64,000 nucleotides of DNA from Pannonibacter phragmitetus DSM 14782 (lineage in GTDB: Bacteria > Pseudomonadota > Alphaproteobacteria > Rhizobiales > Stappiaceae): positions 62,001 through 126,000 of the forward strand of contig NZ_KB908221.1 in the NCBI RefSeq assembly GCF_000382365.1, read 5' to 3'. Below the pieces are notes generated by a model. That model did not search any database. It was not told where the DNA came from and saw only the letters and a program-made list of their open reading frames with translations. Positions within the stretch are counted from its first letter, which is position 1, and every line of letters starts with the position of its first letter. Shown piece after piece: positions 61,234 to 64,000 of this stretch. Made by a program: the position numbers and the translations under genes.

Positions 61234-62882
61234 GCATGGTCCGCCCGGTTACCACCTCTCTCCTCGCCCTGCTGCCGCTTGCCGCCACGGCTGCGCTGGC
61301 GCAGGAGCGCAAGGTCTCGCTCGCCCCCGTGCCGCATTTCGTGGAGGAAGCGGAAGCCGCCGGCATCCGCCAGAGCTACGAAGGCCCCTGGGAATATTTC
61401 GTCGGCGGCGGCGTTGCCATTCTCGACTGCAACGGCGACCGCAAGCCGGACCTGTTCATTGCAGGCGGCAAGAACCCCGCCGGGCTTTTCGTTAACGGAA
61501 GCTCCACCGGCGGGCCGCTGAAATTCGCCCGCGGCAACGGCGGCCTTGACGAGCGCAGCCTGACCAAGGTGCTGGGGGCCTATCCGCTCGATTTCGACAA
61601 TGACGGCGAACCGGATCTCGCCGTGCTGCGCGAGGGCGAAAACCTGCTGCTGCGCGGCAAGGGGAACTGCCAGTTCGAGGTGGCCAACCGCTCCCTCGGC
61701 TTCAAGGGCGGCAACGAGTGGACAACCTCCTTCTCCGCCGTCTGGGAGGCTGGCAACGCCTATCCGGCGCTCGCCTTCGGCAATTATGTGGACCGCTCCC
61801 TGCCCGGTTCGCCCTGGGGTACCTGCCACGAGAATTTCCTTTACCGCCCGCAGGCAACAGACCGGCCGGACTACTCGCAGGCCGAACGGCTGACACCTGG
61901 CTTCTGCGCCCTGTCGATGATGTTCACCGACTGGAACCGCTCCGGCGAAGCCTCGCTGCGCATTTCCAACGACCGGCATTACTACCGGGGCGGCGAGGAA
62001 CAGCTCTGGGCCGTGCCGCCGGGCCGCCCTGCCCGGCTTTACCGCCGGGCCGACGGCTGGCGCAGCCTCACCATCTGGGGCATGGGCATTGCCAGCATCG
62101 ATCTGGATGTGGATGGCCAGCCCGAATATGCGCTGACCAGCATGGGCGACACCAAGCTGCAGACGCTGGAAAAGGAAGGCGATGAGGTGGTGCCGGTCTA
62201 TGCGGACATCGCCTTCGAAAAGGGCGTCACCGCACACCGGCCCTATGCAGGCGGGGACTTGCGCCCCTCGACCGGCTGGCATGCGGAATTCCAGGATGTG
62301 AACAACGACACCCTTTGGGACCTCTACATCGCCAAGGGCAATGTGGAAGCCATGCCGGACTTTGCCGCTTTCGACCCGGACAACCTGCTGCTGGGCCAGT
62401 GGGATGGCAGCTTCACCGAAACAGGCGATCTTGCGGGCATCGCGCTGGAGCGGCGCGGACGCGGCGCTGGCCTTGCCGATTTCAATCAGGACGGCCTGCT
62501 GGATCTGATTGTGGTCAACCGCAGCGCCCCCGTCAGCCTGTTCCGCAACACGGGCGCGGGCACAGCCGAAGCCCCGCGCCCGCTCGGCAACTGGGTCGCG
62601 GTGGAGCTGAAACAGCCGGGCAAGCCCAACCGCAACGCCATCGGCGCAAAGATCAGCGTGCGGGCAGGCACCAAATCCATCGAGCGCGACCTGCAGATTG
62701 GCGGCGGCCACGCCTCAGGCCAGCTCGGCTTTGCCCATTTCGGCCTCGGCGTCTCCGAACGCGCCCAGATCCGCGTGCGCTGGCCGGACGGCGAATGGAG
62801 CCACGCCTACCGCGTCTTCGCCAACACCCACGTGGTCATCGAACGCGGCGCGGAAGAGGCGAAGCTCTGGCTGCCGGAGTAG
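61230..62882 (+). CDS. CRTAC1-like exported FG-GAP/ASPIC-UnbV repeat protein
   Basis: 550 residues; ATG 61230 overlaps the cytochrome stop (ATGA). Signal peptide MSMVRPVTTSLLALLPLAATAALA. Repeated calcium-binding FG-GAP motifs: VAILDCNGDRKPDLFIAGG, DFDNDGEPDLAVLREG, DVNNDTLWDLYIAKG and DFNQDGLLDLIVVNR, forming a beta-propeller. The C-terminal UnbV/ASPIC domain reads NRNAIGAKISVRAG then LGVSERAQIRVRWPDGEW. The family is often linked to extracellular or redox cytochrome partners; this one is coupled to the di-heme protein and may be its partner. Confidence 0.85.
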   Translation: MSMVRPVTTSLLALLPLAATAALAQERKVSLAPVPHFVEEAEAAGIRQSYEGPWEYFVGGGVAILDCNGDRKPDLFIAGGKNPAGLFVNGSSTGGPLKFARGNGGLDERSLTKVLGAYPLDFDNDGEPDLAVLREGENLLLRGKGNCQFEVANRSLGFKGGNEWTTSFSAVWEAGNAYPALAFGNYVDRSLPGSPWGTCHENFLYRPQATDRPDYSQAERLTPGFCALSMMFTDWNRSGEASLRISNDRHYYRGGEEQLWAVPPGRPARLYRRADGWRSLTIWGMGIASIDLDVDGQPEYALTSMGDTKLQTLEKEGDEVVPVYADIAFEKGVTAHRPYAGGDLRPSTGWHAEFQDVNNDTLWDLYIAKGNVEAMPDFAAFDPDNLLLGQWDGSFTETGDLAGIALERRGRGAGLADFNQDGLLDLIVVNRSAPVSLFRNTGAGTAEAPRPLGNWVAVELKQPGKPNRNAIGAKISVRAGTKSIERDLQIGGGHASGQLGFAHFGLGVSERAQIRVRWPDGEWSHAYRVFANTHVVIERGAEEAKLWLPE

Positions 62883-62887
62883 ATAGA

Positions 62888-62967
62888 GTGTCCTGAGACG
62901 GAAATCACCTGACAGCCGGCACAGTCTTACGGAGGGACCACTGTCAGGTGATTACCATCTCAGACAC
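62888..62967. repeat. 80-bp imperfect inverted repeat after the CRTAC1-like gene
   Basis: The left arm (62888-62915) and right arm (62941-62967) are 28 and 27 bases and match with one indel and two mismatches; the inner 13 bases AATCACCTGACAG are perfect. The loop is 25 bases. It may be a repetitive palindromic element and/or a terminator. No U run follows. Confidence 0.6.
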
Positions 62968-62969
62968 AC

Positions 62970-63000
62970 CGTCTTGCCATGACTTGATCATGGCAGGACG
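62970..63000. repeat. Hairpin adjacent to the inverted repeat
   Basis: CGTCTTGCCATGA (62970-62982) and TCATGGCAGGACG (62988-63000) pair with one G-T position around CTTGA. It follows 2 bp after the larger repeat. Confidence 0.5.
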
Positions 63001-63268
63001 GAAACGGAGGGGTCTGACCGGTTCGATTGCCCGGAGACCGGTTTTCCCGGCCGGGTGAAGCCGGAGAGGCGGTTGATTGGAGAATTGCCACCCCAAATCA
63101 ATTCAATCAGTTAGCACCTGCAAAAACATGACTATCATATTCATATAATTGATCTTTCGAAAAATATTTGACTGTTTGGACAAATTTTCCTTCAATGGGA
63201 ACGGATAAGCCTGTTCGCAAAAAGAAACGGGCGCCGAACATAGATCGCCACCTTCCGGAGATCCTCCC

Positions 63269-64000
63269 ATGACTGAGACCAGACCTGGTCCGGACATTGC
63301 GCCTGCGCGCCTTCCGGCTGACCAGTATGCACAGAACTTCTGTGACCTGCACCCGCGCCTCGACCCGCATGAGGCAAGGGTGGAGAGTGACCGCTGCTAC
63401 TTCTGCTATGACGCGCCTTGCGTGAATGCCTGCCCGACCAGCATCGACATTCCGCTGTTCATCCGCCAGATCTCGACCGGCAACGACACCGGCGCGGCGC
63501 GGACGATCTTTGCGCAGAACATCCTTGGCGGCATGTGCGCCCGCGTCTGCCCGACGGAGACCCTGTGCGAGCAGGCCTGCGTGCGCAACGAGGCAGAAGC
63601 CAAGCCGGTGAAGATCGGCGAGCTGCAGCGCTTTGCCACCGACCATTACATGGAAACCCACGCCACCACGCCCTTCACCCGCGCAGCCGAAACCGGCAAG
63701 CGTGTGGCCGTTGTGGGCGCGGGCCCGGCGGGCCTGTCCTGCGCCCACCGGCTCGCCGTGCATGGCCATGCGGTAACGCTCTATGATGCCCGGCCCAAGG
63801 CGGGCGGACTCAACGAATATGGCATTGCCGCCTACAAGTCGGTTGATGACTTTGCCGCGCGCGAGGTGGATTTCATCCTCTCCATCGGCGGCATCACCGT
63901 GGAGCATGGCAAGGTGCTGGGCGAAGACCTTTCCCTTTCCGCGCTGACGAAGGACTTCGACGCGGTGTTCCTCGGCATCGGCCTTGCCGGCGTCAACGGC
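63269..64000 (+). CDS. preT: NAD-dependent dihydropyrimidine dehydrogenase, small subunit PreT-like (3' end cut by window)
   Basis: 244 residues visible from ATG 63269, with GGAG 8 bases upstream; the frame is open at the window edge. N-terminal 4Fe-4S region: CYFCYDAPCVNACPTSIDIP with the second Cys set in GGMCARVCPTETLCEQACVRN. The FAD Rossmann motif is VAVVGAGPAGLSCAHRLAVH, then PKAGGLNEYGIAAYK. This matches the PreT subunit that, with PreA, reduces uracil and thymine. preA and the rest of the pyrimidine genes are presumably to the right. GltD-type reductases are related, but ESDRCYFCYDAPC fits PreT. Confidence 0.88.
   Translation, partial: MTETRPGPDIAPARLPADQYAQNFCDLHPRLDPHEARVESDRCYFCYDAPCVNACPTSIDIPLFIRQISTGNDTGAARTIFAQNILGGMCARVCPTETLCEQACVRNEAEAKPVKIGELQRFATDHYMETHATTPFTRAAETGKRVAVVGAGPAGLSCAHRLAVHGHAVTLYDARPKAGGLNEYGIAAYKSVDDFAAREVDFILSIGGITVEHGKVLGEDLSLSALTKDFDAVFLGIGLAGVNG

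Larger units (their letters stand above)
62883..63268. other. 386-bp intergenic region with palindromes and AT-rich leader
   Basis: The first half holds two hairpins listed separately, plus repeated GACCGGTT. The second half (63090-63260) is AT-rich and probably contains the promoter of the next gene; TTGACT at 63168-63173 is a weak -35 candidate. No ORF of note. Confidence 0.5.

Overview
This 64 kb window is chromosomal DNA from a GC-rich alphaproteobacterium. The gene families point to Hyphomicrobiales (Rhizobiales), perhaps a Stappia/Pannonibacter/Roseibium-like genus. That placement is inference from protein style: CyaC-like cyclases, ROK-type XylR, an HTH-citrate synthase, a CobW-WD40-DUF2937 cluster and a PreT-type pyrimidine enzyme. 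Coding density is high. I see no tRNA or rRNA gene, no CRISPR array, no transposase and no prophage gene.

Layout. 1-1.7 kb: cut-off histidine kinase and its NarL-type response regulator. 1.7-2.9 kb: class I aminotransferase. 3.2-8.5 kb: one-way cluster of a His-rich CobW GTPase, WD40 protein, DUF2937 protein, gamma-glutamyltransferase-like enzyme and LysR regulator, followed by a GC-rich REP-like palindrome. 8.7-17 kb: Leu/Glu-type dehydrogenase, DUF1007-NicO fusion metal transporter, class I amidotransferase, LacI regulator, OmpA lipoprotein, DMT permease, MarR regulator and flavodoxin-fold reductase. 17.1-26 kb: N-heterocycle block with an overlapping operon (NMT1-like binding protein, ABC ATPase, permease, cytosine-deaminase-like amidohydrolase, FAD oxidase), a divergent RidA gene, a GSU2403-type nucleotidyltransferase with an elaborate palindromic promoter, and an 8-oxoguanine-deaminase-like enzyme.

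26-32.7 kb: mixed housekeeping and envelope genes (MFS, SprA-like metalloprotease, creatininase family, 2-hydroxyacid dehydrogenase, PilZ, periplasmic FKBP-rhodanese fusion, small M15-like lipoprotein, ArsC/YffB). 32.9-36.4 kb: two tandem membrane adenylate cyclases, each with an SdhC-like hexahelical histidine-rich anchor, a [2Fe-2S] domain and a class III cyclase domain. 36.6-41.5 kb: orphan family-5 binding protein, then a CueR/HmrR-type promoter driving a single-HMA chaperone and CopA, then a small SCP2 protein. 41.5-47.8 kb: divergent citrate-synthase pair (one with an HTH), orphan TRAP binding protein, GMC oxidoreductase, DUF533 protein. 47.8-52 kb: Lrp regulator divergent from hppD, then otsB-otsA.

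52-59.7 kb: a complete xylose locus (xylF-xylH-xylG, xylB-xylA, divergent xylR with a palindromic operator). 59.8-62.9 kb: exported di-heme cytochrome/CRTAC1-like pair. 63.3 kb to the end: preT-like dihydropyrimidine dehydrogenase subunit, cut by the window. The most unusual items are the duplicated redox cyclases, the nucleotidyltransferase with the nested operator, the DUF1007-NicO and FKBP-rhodanese fusions, and several strong palindromes upstream of metabolic genes.
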